Source: Echinococcus granulosus (taxonomy: Eukaryota; Platyhelminthes; Cestoda; Cyclophyllidea; Taeniidae). Taken from it: DNA of 64,000 bases. How positions within the stretch are numbered: position 1 is the stretch's first letter; each line of letters begins with the position of its first letter. The notes under the pieces are model-generated. The model was not told where the DNA came from and ran no database searches. It saw nothing but the letters and a program-made list of their open reading frames with translations. Made by a program: the position numbers and the translations under genes. This document shows positions 1 to 11,876 of the stretch, in pieces. The stretch is taken from positions 1,077,348 to 1,141,347 of the forward strand of contig NW_020170388.1 in assembly GCF_000524195.1 (NCBI RefSeq). Reading direction: 5' to 3'.

Positions 1-3000
1 TAAAAGCACTTCCCTACTTGGATTGTTTTGCTATCTTATTTCATGTTCCGGCTTAGCCAGGTATTTGAATTCAGAAGACTATGCTACACCTCTCAAGTGT
101 TTATGAACCTCTTCAAAGTTTTGCATATACTGAAGTCAGGACAAATGAAACTAGAATCCTAACAGTTGCTATCAATGTCAAACAGGAAAGTAAAATGGCA
201 AAAATCAATTTTTACATAAATAAGCAATGCTGAAAAACCTTGCTGCGCAATGATTTCATTAAGGATTTTATTTACCCCTTCAGTGAAGAGAATATGGATA
301 ACGACACATCAAGCAATCACACTGTAAACGCGGTTAAAGTGATTATTCATCCTCCCAAAATATAATCCTCTCTGTGTTCGTGAAGGAAAAAGCTTGATAA
401 AGTGATTTTAAGGCCCACTGTTTGATGTCACTATTGCTGTCAGAATTTTTAACAGCTCAGATGCATTTAGCTTAAAAATACTATTATCAAGAAAGTAAAT
501 CCGGTCGCATGAGCAATTGAAGCACTACTGTAGGCCATTACACACCTTATAGAGGTGAGGATTTCAAAGGACCAAGGTAGTAAAACTTTGAAGTGGGTTA
601 AAAAGTATATGCTTTAAGGTCTTCTTTGATGCTGTAATTTTAGATGTCGACGTTCGGAGGCTGAATTAAGCGTTCCATATAGCACAAAGGAGATGTTTGC
701 TTTAACCACCCTGAAGATGTGTAGATTTGTTGAAATCCTCGATCTGGTCGAATTATTTTATGCACATACTCCTTATACTCGCAACTTTTTATTTGAGAGG
801 CAGTTAAATACTTTTAGTAGTTTTGGCTACATCGGTTAATTATCCGAATTTTTGTATTTCGAGGGCAAACAGTTTGCTATTTCAAAGTATTCTTAAATTC
901 CAAATCATTATGCTCAACACTTAAGTCGAACCTTAGCTTAAAGATGGTTGAGTAAAATTTGCAATTTAAAGGGTGCAATAAACGCTTAAAGCATCTTTGT
1001 ATGTAAATTTGGGAGTTGGCATGCATTTTTCGAATGACCGCCTATTCAAATGATCGCCCAATCACTTGACAAGACTGTGCACATCAATAATGAGTTTTCG
1101 ACAGAATTTAGCCAACGACGACGCATTAATAACTTCATTTTAAATGCAAATCATTAAAAGTTTCTGACTTTTGTTGTTTTTAAAGTCATTTTTTAAGTAT
1201 TTATAATGGCATCAAGTTCTTTTCTTGATGTAAACTGATCTTTCTCAGTTAAAACTGCAAAACAGCTTAAAAATCTTACCTTTATTGCCTTTGAAACCAA
1301 AAATTGGATTATTTTATGCATTTTTTTGAAAAGCCTCTACTTGAACCAATCGGTTTTTGCTGTATTTTAAATCTTTTATTCATTGTTTTTCCAACTTTTG
1401 CAGCTATACAAATGCTGTCTTTTACACAGATGGAGTTAAATATCTCTCTCATAGCTTTGAGTAGATAGGCCTTGTGCTACAAAGATGAAGCTATAATTGT
1501 TTATAGAGGTACCACGATGGTGGAATCTAATAAGGCTTACATAAATTGGTGAAATTTAAGTTCAATCTTAGATGCGAATTCGATGCACACAAATCTACGT
1601 CAATGCCTTTTCATCTTTTTATCACATAACTATTCGCCTGATAAGTCAAATAAGCTGCTTTTAAAATTGATTCCTACACTTTTGCAACTAACCCCGAGAC
1701 TCTACCTCCATTTAATATTTCAATCCTAATTAGCCTTATGACTTTCTACCCCATTGTTTACTCTAACTAATATTACTTAGGGACAACAGTTGCTCTCCTT
1801 TTTAAAAAAACAGCTCCCATTTATTAATCATGATACCCAAAAGGTCGTTTATGTTTAAGGATTGCAAGGTCATTTAAAAATAACCCAAGAGTAACATTGC
1901 AAATTGTGGAGAAGTGAAAGTTAACTTACTCTAGCTTTGTTTCAGATGAACAAGAGGGTCTGGCTAAGTGAGTGACATTTTGGGGGTAAATAATGGACTC
2001 AAAAGTCTCCACCAAGATTCGCGAATGCTAAACTATCAAGTACTCTGAAGCAATATTTTATTGAGATCTAAATGTAAAGGTTATGTGCAGCCCTGTTGAA
2101 TAATTACTTACTTATGTCCAAACGCCACCTGAAATGATCGAATAAAAGATTCAGGAATCCTTATTTGCCTCCCGTTTAATATTTCTTTATTCGTTTGATC
2201 AACCCTCCTTTTCAGTTTTGCTTATTCACATTCACACTAACTGTTCATGAATGGAATTATAAAATGATCCAGCTGACCTATTTGCCTGATGTACCACCTT
2301 TAGTTAAAAAACAACTGGGCACAATTCTTTCTTTCTTTAATTGATCTTACTTATTGCGCGCAACCTTTTGAGAAATGGTAATTAAGTTCAAGTATTTAAA
2401 TATTTGTATGCTCTCCCTAATTTACGAAATGCGGATTACTGTACACAAAGCGAACCTTTGATAGTGCTTTTTCCAGCTTCACATCCTAAAGGGGTTCTGT
2501 TAAAATGAATAAAATAGCTTAATTATATGCTTAACTGTTCGCATCAATTCCGCCGACACGTAAGGCTCCGCCTTTATGCTTTTGCTAGGCGGTATGAGCT
2601 TGCCATGCCAGTAGCATCACACTCCTCCCGTACTTTGAAAATACATATTCTGCTCCTGTTTTATGGTTTCAGTCGGCTTCAGGGAAGACCCGGAACACTG
2701 CATCGGTACTAGCGAACGGCGAATCTAATCGCATGGGACAAGCGTACAAATTCCTATTGCTGAATGCTAAACTTTGGGGTAGCGGAAGAAAAACGCACAT
2801 TGTGAATAAATGAATTAGTGGTGATCCCTAACAGAAGGGTTAAGAGTGACGTCTGCCTTCTTCGACTACCCCGGTACCGTTTTTCCAGGAAGGTTATAAA
2901 TAGCTGAAGTAACACTAACCCTAAATCTTCTAAGTAAGTTCTTTGCAGATCTGTCTATGGTACCTATATCAATACACCTCCTCCATATCCCCATTAGCCG

Positions 3001-4425
3001 GATGAAATTCAGATAAATACGTGACTGTTCTACACTGGATTAAGAAGAAAGTAGCAAGGAGTGTTCTTCTAATGACATTGACTATACTGGAATGGCTGAT
3101 GCAAAAACTAGTTCATCAAAGCTCTGTGGATGACTCTCAAAAGGCTAGAGGAGTTATGTAGTACTATGGTTTTAGCTACCTGAACACTTGGGGCTCCACA
3201 TTTGATCTCCTACTTGGCAGCATTGCCTTCGGCCTATTACAGTAGTCCCTTAGACCTTTTATTCACTAAAAGTGCATTTTTGTGTTAGCATTATAATTTC
3301 TTGCTTTTTTCCAGAAAAGACTCGGGACCCTATAATGAAAAAGAGTAGACTAAGGAAGGCGCTTTATTTACTAAAGTGGTGATTTTTAATCAATAAATAA
3401 TTGTTATGGACTATTAATTGTACTCCAAACTGATGTCAAGTAATATTTTGCACCAGAGACAGTTTAATAATTAAATAAGCATTTTCAAAACCAAAAATAG
3501 GTTCATAAAAACTAAGTATCCTTTATAGATCGAGATCCAGGGCAATTTTCAACTTCAAAATCCTTCTTGTCTAACAGCTTATCTTCTATTTGCACTAAAA
3601 TATCTTAAAATTATCAAGTTTTTTAATATTTGCATGCTTGAACAGTAACTTACAAGGTGTAATGCATAATTTTCCCCTAATTTGCCGTTTTGGGTTCTTC
3701 CGTAATCGTAATAAGCCAGAGCGATGGGAAATAGTACACGTATAACTGACGTGCTGAAGTGCCACGTCTCAGAGCGAAGTACAAATTGTCGGATCATCAA
3801 ATTATCAATACAATATAACATGTGACTAAGTACAAAGCCACCGTCCTACTTATGCTATTTTAGTAGACAATTACTTAAATAGATGCTTTGCAGTGGTTGA
3901 ATTAGTTACATTTGCCCACTTGCTTTCAGTGCCATCAATGTAATTGTCCGTTTTTAGGATCTAGCCATTTAGCACCACTTGTAGTCCAATTATTTGATAA
4001 GTTTACGCAATAAGGAATAGTTCATTAAACAAGGTGTTTTTACAATAACTTCTGTTAATTATATTGGTAAAAGTGATAGAAATGTTGCAAATCTGCTGAG
4101 GAAAGTTAATTCTAAGATTTGAGTAGACCATGTTTTTTTCATTTCTTTATGAATGCTACTGTCTATACCTCTTCTTTATAGAGCATCACACTCCTCATTT
4201 CGGTTGCATTGCTTACCTTTAAGAGACTTATTTCTATTTATAATTTTCCAACGCTTTGATGTGCTTTTTCAAAGTTAGTAGTCTAAGTTGACTCTATTAT
4301 TTAAATTTAAAAGGGCAAACTAATAATCTTCTTAATAAGTTTGCTAATTAGACAAGCAAGTAGTGGTTTCCTGTCAGCAAACCACCTGAATGCTAACAAG
4401 TCTCGCATGCTAAACACGCCATATA
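1..4425. other. Intergenic, no gene recognised
   Basis: AT-rich sequence with only short open frames. None has a recognisable protein motif or a convincing set of splice sites. A more GC-rich patch near 2540-2730 is open for 61 codons on the plus strand but resembles no family I know. Confidence 0.5.
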
Positions 4426-4502
4426 TCAAGGTCACGGGGTTGTGTGTGCATAAAACTCATATATATGGAGAATGCTTCTGCCACAGATAGACCCCGCTGA
4501 CC
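4426..4502 (+). promoter_or_regulatory. Putative promoter of first Ig-like gene
   Basis: TCAAGGTCA at 4426-4434 is an extended nuclear-receptor half-site of the FTZ-F1/ERR type. A TATA-like run, TATATAT, lies at 4460-4466, about 40 nt before the ATG. CTTCTGCCACAG at 4475-4486 could be a 3' splice or trans-splice acceptor that leaves a short leader. The role is inferred from position only. Confidence 0.35.
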
Positions 4503-5958
4503 ATGATGGCTACTGTTTACCACCTTCTCTTCTCCCTCACTCTCCTTCATTCCTTTGCAAGTGCGTTTTATTTTGCAGTTTGAGCCATTGTTATAATAAA
4601 TTTTTATGGTGTATTCTGTATATTACGCTTCTCCTCTAGGCGCTGAAGAGCCTCTAATGCTTCCCAATGATGGTCGTGTAGTGTATGGAAAACTTGGATC
4701 TAAATTTAGTTATAGAACTATCCTCCCAGGGGAATATACTGTAGGTATTTTATGCTTATAATGTCCCTCCACCTAGCGTGTCGATTCTGGAATGCATAGT
4801 ATAATAGTAAAGGGTGAGGATTGCTCAACACCGCTCTTCACTTGTACTCTTGAGAAAGGTAAGTCTCCGAAATCATTTCCAAAAATTTTGCGAGATTTTA
4901 ACCAATGTCTCTGCTTCTTTTATTAAAATCAGATATGCCGTATCGAAGTGTTGCAGTTCTCTCCGGTGTTATGACATACGGACTCAAGCGAGTTACGTTT
5001 CTCGGCAATCACTCAATTCCAATTGTTATCCTCTTTTATACTGATCACTACTGGCCGGAGATAGATGACCGTAAGTATGCATTTTAAGGCTTTGTCTTTG
5101 TGTTTAGACACCTTCCAGTGGCAATACTCTCTACCCCTCGTCACTAGCGCCAAAGATACCGACATTGTGACTTTTTCCGTCTATATCCTCCATTTCAGTG
5201 CCGTATCTCTTCCAAATGTATGCTTTCTTTCCAGATTTTTTTTATTTATAAAAGCAGGTGTAGGTTTAACTTCTTTTATCTTTTGCTTCAGTTTACACTT
5301 AGTTACTCGGCATCAAACGATCCCGTATATAAGGAGAAGGAATATGATTATCTTAAAGATTACCCTCATATACTAGAGCTTCGTAAGCGAATATATAAAA
5401 ATAACTATAGGCAAGATATCTGTAGAAATAACAAATGACTTTTATAATTTATAGAAAGAAACGTCTTTCTTATGCACACTATAATCAGAGTAACGGTGGA
5501 AAAGAAGGAGGAGGTCGACTATTACTGCATCGGATACAACGGCCAGTATCACACTCATGCTATTGTTTGGGGTAAATAATTTTTTGAACATAAGTGCTTG
5601 CTAGCTTAAAGTGATATTTCTTGAGCCAATGAAATGATCGTTACTGCGATTTTTAAATTTTTAGGCAAACATCCTCCAGCTCGTAAGTTGTAGGAAAATT
5701 AACTCTGACTTTTCTTGTAATTTGCCATATTAAAGGCAACACTTGACTTCTTTGACAGCTAAACCCGACGTTATAAGCGATATCCTCTCTCTGCTGCCCA
5801 TGGAGGAAGTCATTGGCCACTTTTTTGGATCAGCCACTCAAAGCAGCTTTCTAGGATCGTTTGTATTAATAGGTAGGGAATTGTTGTTAGGGAAATGACT
5901 CCGCCTTAAACGCATTTTTCTTACTTTAGTCGCCGTCCTTTGCATCAACATGGCGTAA
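4503..5958 (+). CDS. Ig-like secreted/membrane protein, gene A (10 exons, 285 aa)
   Basis: Exons: 4503-4560, 4640-4740, 4777-4858, 4933-5070, 5108-5217, 5292-5382, 5455-5571, 5665-5682, 5759-5872, 5930-5958. They total 858 nt, and every junction is GT-AG with a consistent phase. Residues 1-19 form a signal peptide with hydrophobic core LLFSLTLL. Cys69 and Cys76 lie in a short motif (CSTPLFTC) shared with gene B. Residues 205-218 read RVTVEKKEEVDYYC, the E-F strand signature of an Ig domain. A sequon NFT spans the fifth and sixth exons. Residues 268-285 are a hydrophobic C-terminus (SFLGSFVLIV...), which suits a membrane tail or a GPI-anchor signal. Exon 8 is a micro-exon of 18 nt. The B-strand cysteine expected of an Ig fold is absent (TFSVYIL, where gene B has TFTCVFT). 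I do not recognise a named family. A surface or secreted role is inferred. Confidence 0.82.
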
Positions 5959-6049
5959 TCCGCCTGAATGTGGGAGATTTGGATGCACTGTGGTCGTACT
6001 TATGGGGGACACACATATTTTACCTTTTAAGCCTAAATGCAAGATTTCA

Positions 6050-6055
6050 AATAAA
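6050..6055 (+). terminator. Poly(A) signal of gene A
   Basis: AATAAA lies 92 nt after the stop codon of the first Ig-like gene. Confidence 0.6.
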
Positions 6056-9000
6056 AGCATTAGCAATTTTGAAAATTTAATTCCGGTTTATACCTAATTT
6101 TCATTTTTTTATAGAAGTTATTTAAGGGTTATAACATACTTTTGATCATCCAGCATATCACCCGATAATAGGCGAAATTGTATTGATAAAAACATCAGTT
6201 TTACAGTAAATTAAAATCTCTTACTGGGCTGCAACGCCGGTTCTGAAAAGTCGATTTAAGTAAAAATAAAGTGTTTAGTGGCCATTACCAATGTCACTAA
6301 CTGTATTAATACATCATGGTTTAAAGACTGACCTATTAAGTCAGAATAGCCTGCGTAAGAAAATGTGTAGGTCATAAATATAAGTAAAGTGTATTGTGAT
6401 GTCATCACTGTGCTGTCTAAAATAACCAGTTGCTGACATTGCAACAAGTGTCCGTTAATTTTGTCCTAAATTTGCACAAATACAAAATAAGTGAATAAAT
6501 AAGTGGCAAAACTTACCTAGCAAACGAAGACTAGATTAGAAATAGTCGAGCTTTAGGGTTTCTATGGTGGATAAGTAAATTAAAGGAAATAAGTTGGAGC
6601 ATGTACGGCAGCCATAATTCCGACGTTGGAATTTTGTCAAGCTTTAGCACCATCTGTATGGTTTAATCAGAAATGCAGTTGAATGAAATCTGCAAAGCTT
6701 CCTTGAAAATTGGTAAAGTACTGCTGCAAGCGCGCTTAGTTTGGGACACCCTTACTGGTCAATTTACTTTAGTTTTTCCTTTTAAAGAAAAGACTTATAG
6801 GTTTAGAATTAATATGATTATATCCACTAATCATTGCAGAATGGAAGACAATTCAATTCAATCCAACTTGGCCAGATAATTTAAGGTGATAAGAGCCCCA
6901 GACATTCAATACTTAATCATAATGATATGGTTCGCATGATTACACTGCCAAAGAATGATTTCAAAATAACTCACCTTAAACCGCAATCTTGGATATTTGA
7001 GGGAATTTTTACAATGCAGAATATGAGACACTTCTTTCTTAACTATAAAATACGCTTTAAAACGGAACCATGAAGGACTGGTAAAGCCAGACTTTAGCTA
7101 AAAAATGAATTTTGAAGCAGTTTTGAGCAAAATAAGGACACAAGTAGGATTGGGCAAAATATCAGTCTACCTTAACTTTGTTGAGCTGATCCGACAGAGT
7201 GGTAGATTAGTAAGCAGTGTTTCACGTCTGAAATAGCCTTTGTCAAATTATTTTACTGCGCATCTTCATAATGGAAAGCTTATTAATCTGCCATAACTAG
7301 GTACCATAATTCCCCACGAGGATATAGAGAAATTTGTGTTATTGTTATTTTGGCAGCTGGATAGCAGTGTTCGTTAACTGCAATTCGTAAATGTAGATCA
7401 GTGTATAGCTGCCTTAAAATATGTTTTAAAGTTGATCAATTGAAACAATGAAAAAGATTAGCTTTCTAAACTATTTTGGGACTCATACCTTTCAAATTAA
7501 GGCAATTTCTTTAATTAGAAGGAATCATCAGCGAAATTTTGTTGATTATTCTATACTTCCAACATAACCTTTAAAGCTCTGATGAGTAGGCTACTCTTAA
7601 AGATGTCGAGTTATACAGATCTGACAGAACTTTAAAACCGTTAAAACTAATGAGGTTTATTCTGAGAAGACGAATAAATTGGAAATTAATTTTTCACTTT
7701 TACTTACTCATGTCAGTTTAAGATGATTCTACTTAAGTCTCGAATTATGATGGACTCGGCTTCCTACCAATTCCTGTATCTTGGGGTACAGAAATCGAAC
7801 ATCTCGTTGTCCCATATATTGGTGGTTCTAAGTTACAGATCATTACTTGGTGGAAAAAATTCCTTTCCTTGATAGGAAAGAAATAAAGATATCACTCTGT
7901 TTTGACTTTTTGAATTTTTTTTAAAACAAAGGGAAACTATGGCTTTGAATGTTTATTAATGTATTCCTCAAAATCCTTAGGAAACAGATTTGAGCCTTTG
8001 GAGAAACTCAAACTTGACAAAATTTTGCACATGAAAGCTTGGAGTAAAGCCAAAATGGGTCCTTCATATCCCATGGCAATTTTCCCGGTTTGTAATCAAA
8101 GAAAAAAAGCAATTGGATCTAACTGTTTAACCTTGGTTCTATGACGCGACTAAAGGCACGATCATACGATTTTTTCACAAGGTTGTAGGTTAGCGTGGCG
8201 TGTTTCCATCTATCAAACTCAATAACCTCGCTAAAGTCACGTCTTGAGGCCCGTGTTTGTGACCCTCAAAAGTGAAATTTTGCTAAATGTCTAAATCGCT
8301 TATCTCCTATCCACCATAAAATTAATGCAATGAAATAATGACAGGTATTGTATATATAAATATAATACATATATATATCAAGTATAAAGTGTCTTAAGTG
8401 CTCAGCTCTAAAAGTAGGATCGCAAAGGTTAAACATTAGCCTATTTATCTTTCATGTGATTAACCTTTCCAAAGTCGCACAACTTGAAAGAGAGCATATA
8501 AAAACATCTTTTACATTTTGACTTTGAAGATGGTTTTGTATGGGAAATTTTGGCCTTCTGATTTCATAATTTGCAACAAAATGAATAAGTTCGCTTTTAG
8601 AACTTTAGAATTACCAAGTCCAAAGTCAATTTTCAGTCAAATAGACAGTAAAAATGAAGTTTCTTGTCAAAGAACTTTTTCTGACCAAATAGATGGCAGC
8701 AATTAAGATGACCATATGGAAACTCATACCATTAGGAGTACGACCAAATTTGCCATTTTATTTCCATTTATCCAAAATATGATTTTAGGCATTCTTAAAT
8801 TTGTCCATCGAAGCTCAACTCCAAAATAAAGAGGAGGGCGTTACTACATATGCATCAGCACGGCTGTCGGTTCTGTGAGAAATGCAAAATGACTTTGATT
8901 ATAAACTTCTGGGTTTTGCATTTGCTTTTATCCAACTTATGCAATAATCTTGATTAGCTGCAACTCTTTTATGTAAAATGCTAACTTCAGGATATTTGGC

Positions 9001-11876
9001 TTACCCATTAATAATGAACTTTGTCAGTCTAGAAGTCTACATCCTTGCCAAATGGGCAAACACCCAATGTTATATAGCTGTCGATATAAATTATTTGGAA
9101 TGCCAAACTCGCTAATGATTAAAACTACCCTTTAGATTAAAACTTTGTTTTGTAAGAACCTCCTTTTTAGACTTTAACGACGTGGCTGTAAATAGACTCC
9201 AGAATGCGTCTGTCAAGTAGGCCCGAATAAGGATTAGCATGATGCTATGTATCCCTTTTCTGTAATCCACTCCTTCCATCCATAAATAATTTTGATTGCG
9301 AAAGTACATGGCAAATCCTTTGATTGCCAGGAATATTCGCTTTCTTAAATTTAAATGCTGACTGTGAGTCTGCCATTTTTGGCCATAACTTTTTAATCTG
9401 ATTTTGAATTGCTGCCTTTTTGGTGCCTTAGCTAACCAAACCTACTCCAACTGTTCTAACTAAGCTTTATTCAATTATTATCAATTACAGATTTATAACC
9501 AATATCTCTGCCAAAGACAAACGCATCAGAACAAGGTTGCAGTGATAAGTTGACTATGAAGTTCGACTTTTCTGACAGTGTTTTTCTCATATTGGAAAAT
9601 TTTCGTAAGCTTTAAGGATTTGAAAACAATTTTTCACTGGTTGTCAAAAGTATTTATGCACTCTTCTCAAGTAATAATGCAAATAACCAGCTTTATCTAA
9701 GTTCCTATCTACATGTGACCTACCAACATATTATCCTACAACACCACTCTGAATGGCAAACCGTGACTTCTGTTGCATTTGGAATCTTAGTCTCAAGGAC
9801 ACATTAAAACTAAATTAATAAACGCTTTGCCGAGCGAATTTAATTGTCGATTAGCTAAAGTAACAGATTTGCAAGTAGATAATAGGGCTGTCCTCTAAGT
9901 AAATATGTTCTTTAACAAAACCTTGAATTTTTCAAACCTTAGGAAGCTATGCAGAAGTGGTCATTCAAGGAAAGTGCATCATCTGCATTTGCTTGCAAGG
10001 TGCCCAGCAGCTAAGATTATTATTTCACTTTCCTTTCATGATGTATTTAGGCATGCCTTATTATCTCTTAAAATATTTATTCGTTTGCTTAACATTTTAA
10101 ATGTAAAAATATTTTACTAGGTCTGGAAAGGGTGCTGTCATGTTCGCTCAATAATTGATTAAAAGATATTCATCTACGCACGGGCTGCCTATAGTGGATG
10201 GAAAGAAAACACACACATCTTATTATTTAATATAACAGCTTTAAAAAATTCTATTTTGCCAATTTTTTATCTTATTTTACCTAACATTAATGTCATGAAG
10301 ACTGGAAAAATTACAGACTGTGTACACATTTTCAAATTTGATGAATAGCTGCTTCTATTACTAGATTGTTGCCTTAAGTGAGAAACCTCAGTATTTGTCA
10401 AGCTGTAGCAAGGCCGCAAATTTTGATGTTACAACTTCTTATTTTAGTATTGGCGTACATCTCCTAAGTAAATACACATGGTTTGGAATAAAAGCCAGCG
10501 AGGATTAATTCCAAGAGTATGCATTTCTTTCTTAATAAGTCAATGTTAATCAACTGTTTCATTTAGACCCGGACCTTTTTCTGCCCCGTTTTCCATTTGA
10601 AGATAGAATCATTAGCTCCATTGCCATGGTAACTCTAAGATTATGGAATCACTTATTCGCCTACCTATGATGATGAATGTCAAGGCAGCGCTTAGCATCG
10701 CGCCAGTTGCGGCGAGGTCACGTAATATGGTACGACGTCTTAATTAGCATCAAAATATATTCTGAAGTGTTTAAATCCGACTTTTGAGGCAAACGTGTTT
10801 TACAATGGTATCTGATTTGTCTGTAGAGTGTTATTATCTCAAAAGTGTTTTCAATAATTTAAAATAGGGTATAATGCCATTTGAAAAATAAAATGAGGAA
10901 TATTTAGAGAAGCGAAAAATACGTCGGTTTTCGAATATAAAATTGTGAATTTTCGTGAATTCTTCTGTCTTTACCTAGTTTTCATAAAATAAAGAGTGCA
11001 TATTAGTCGAAATATAATGTTTATATGGGTTTAGCTTTTCAAGACTATTTGACTACCGTTGATCAATTTTTAAGGTGCAAAATTCTTTTGGAAATTTTTG
11101 TGGGGTCCTCTTTTAGAAAACGCAGTCTAAACCTCAATGACTTGCTACTTTAAGTAAGTGTAAATTTTAACTATGCGGGACCTTTGATCCCCACGGATTT
11201 GATTTCGGTTCAATGGCGAAGGCCCCTGGCCACGCTAAGACTCCTTAGCTATCATTTAGGTAAGTTTTTCCTAACTAAAGACTTCAGTGAAAACTTAGCG
11301 TAGAGCAAATACTAAGTTTAAGAATTAAGCTTTAACCATTTAACAAGACTTCTCAAAGACATGTTGTTATAAGGACACATCCATCTCTAGGTGAAGTGTT
11401 ATAAAATTTGACTACCTGTAGACCAATAACTTAGCAGAATTTCCCAGAGATTCAAAGTCATGTCTCTATAAAATCACCCAGTTTTTCTCTCTTAAATTCA
11501 AACAGCCACAGTTTTGCATGGAATGAATTAAGTAAAACTACAAAGTCTACCTGGATCCCCAAGCTTTACTAAAGGAATCCATGTCTTACAGAGTTAAAAC
11601 GGTTTGCTTAAAATGATGATTCATCTCAGATTCCTCCTTAAATAATAAGTCCTTATAAAATAGCATATTATTCTGTGCTGATAGTAAAAGGGTGCCGATT
11701 TGTACCCTCTAGCAAATGAGTCATTTTTAAAAAGTATAGGCTGACTAAATATCACGCATCCTATTCGTCGATCACTGGAGGTTGAAGAACCAATTGAAAG
11801 CTAGTAATATCATATGTAAAAGAAGTAAAAGGCGAAGTCCACGCTTTTCTCTCCTCAGCTCAGCAAGGTCAAGGAG
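6056..11876. other. Spacer between the two Ig-like genes
   Basis: AT-rich spacer. A TA-rich tract at about 8347-8378 is the only simple repeat seen. The open frames are short and unconvincing. I looked for the YYC-type Ig exon signature and did not see a third copy here. Confidence 0.5.

Noticed and set aside
2527..2712. GC-richer 61-codon frame
   Set aside because: No recognisable domain; neighbouring exons or signals not found.
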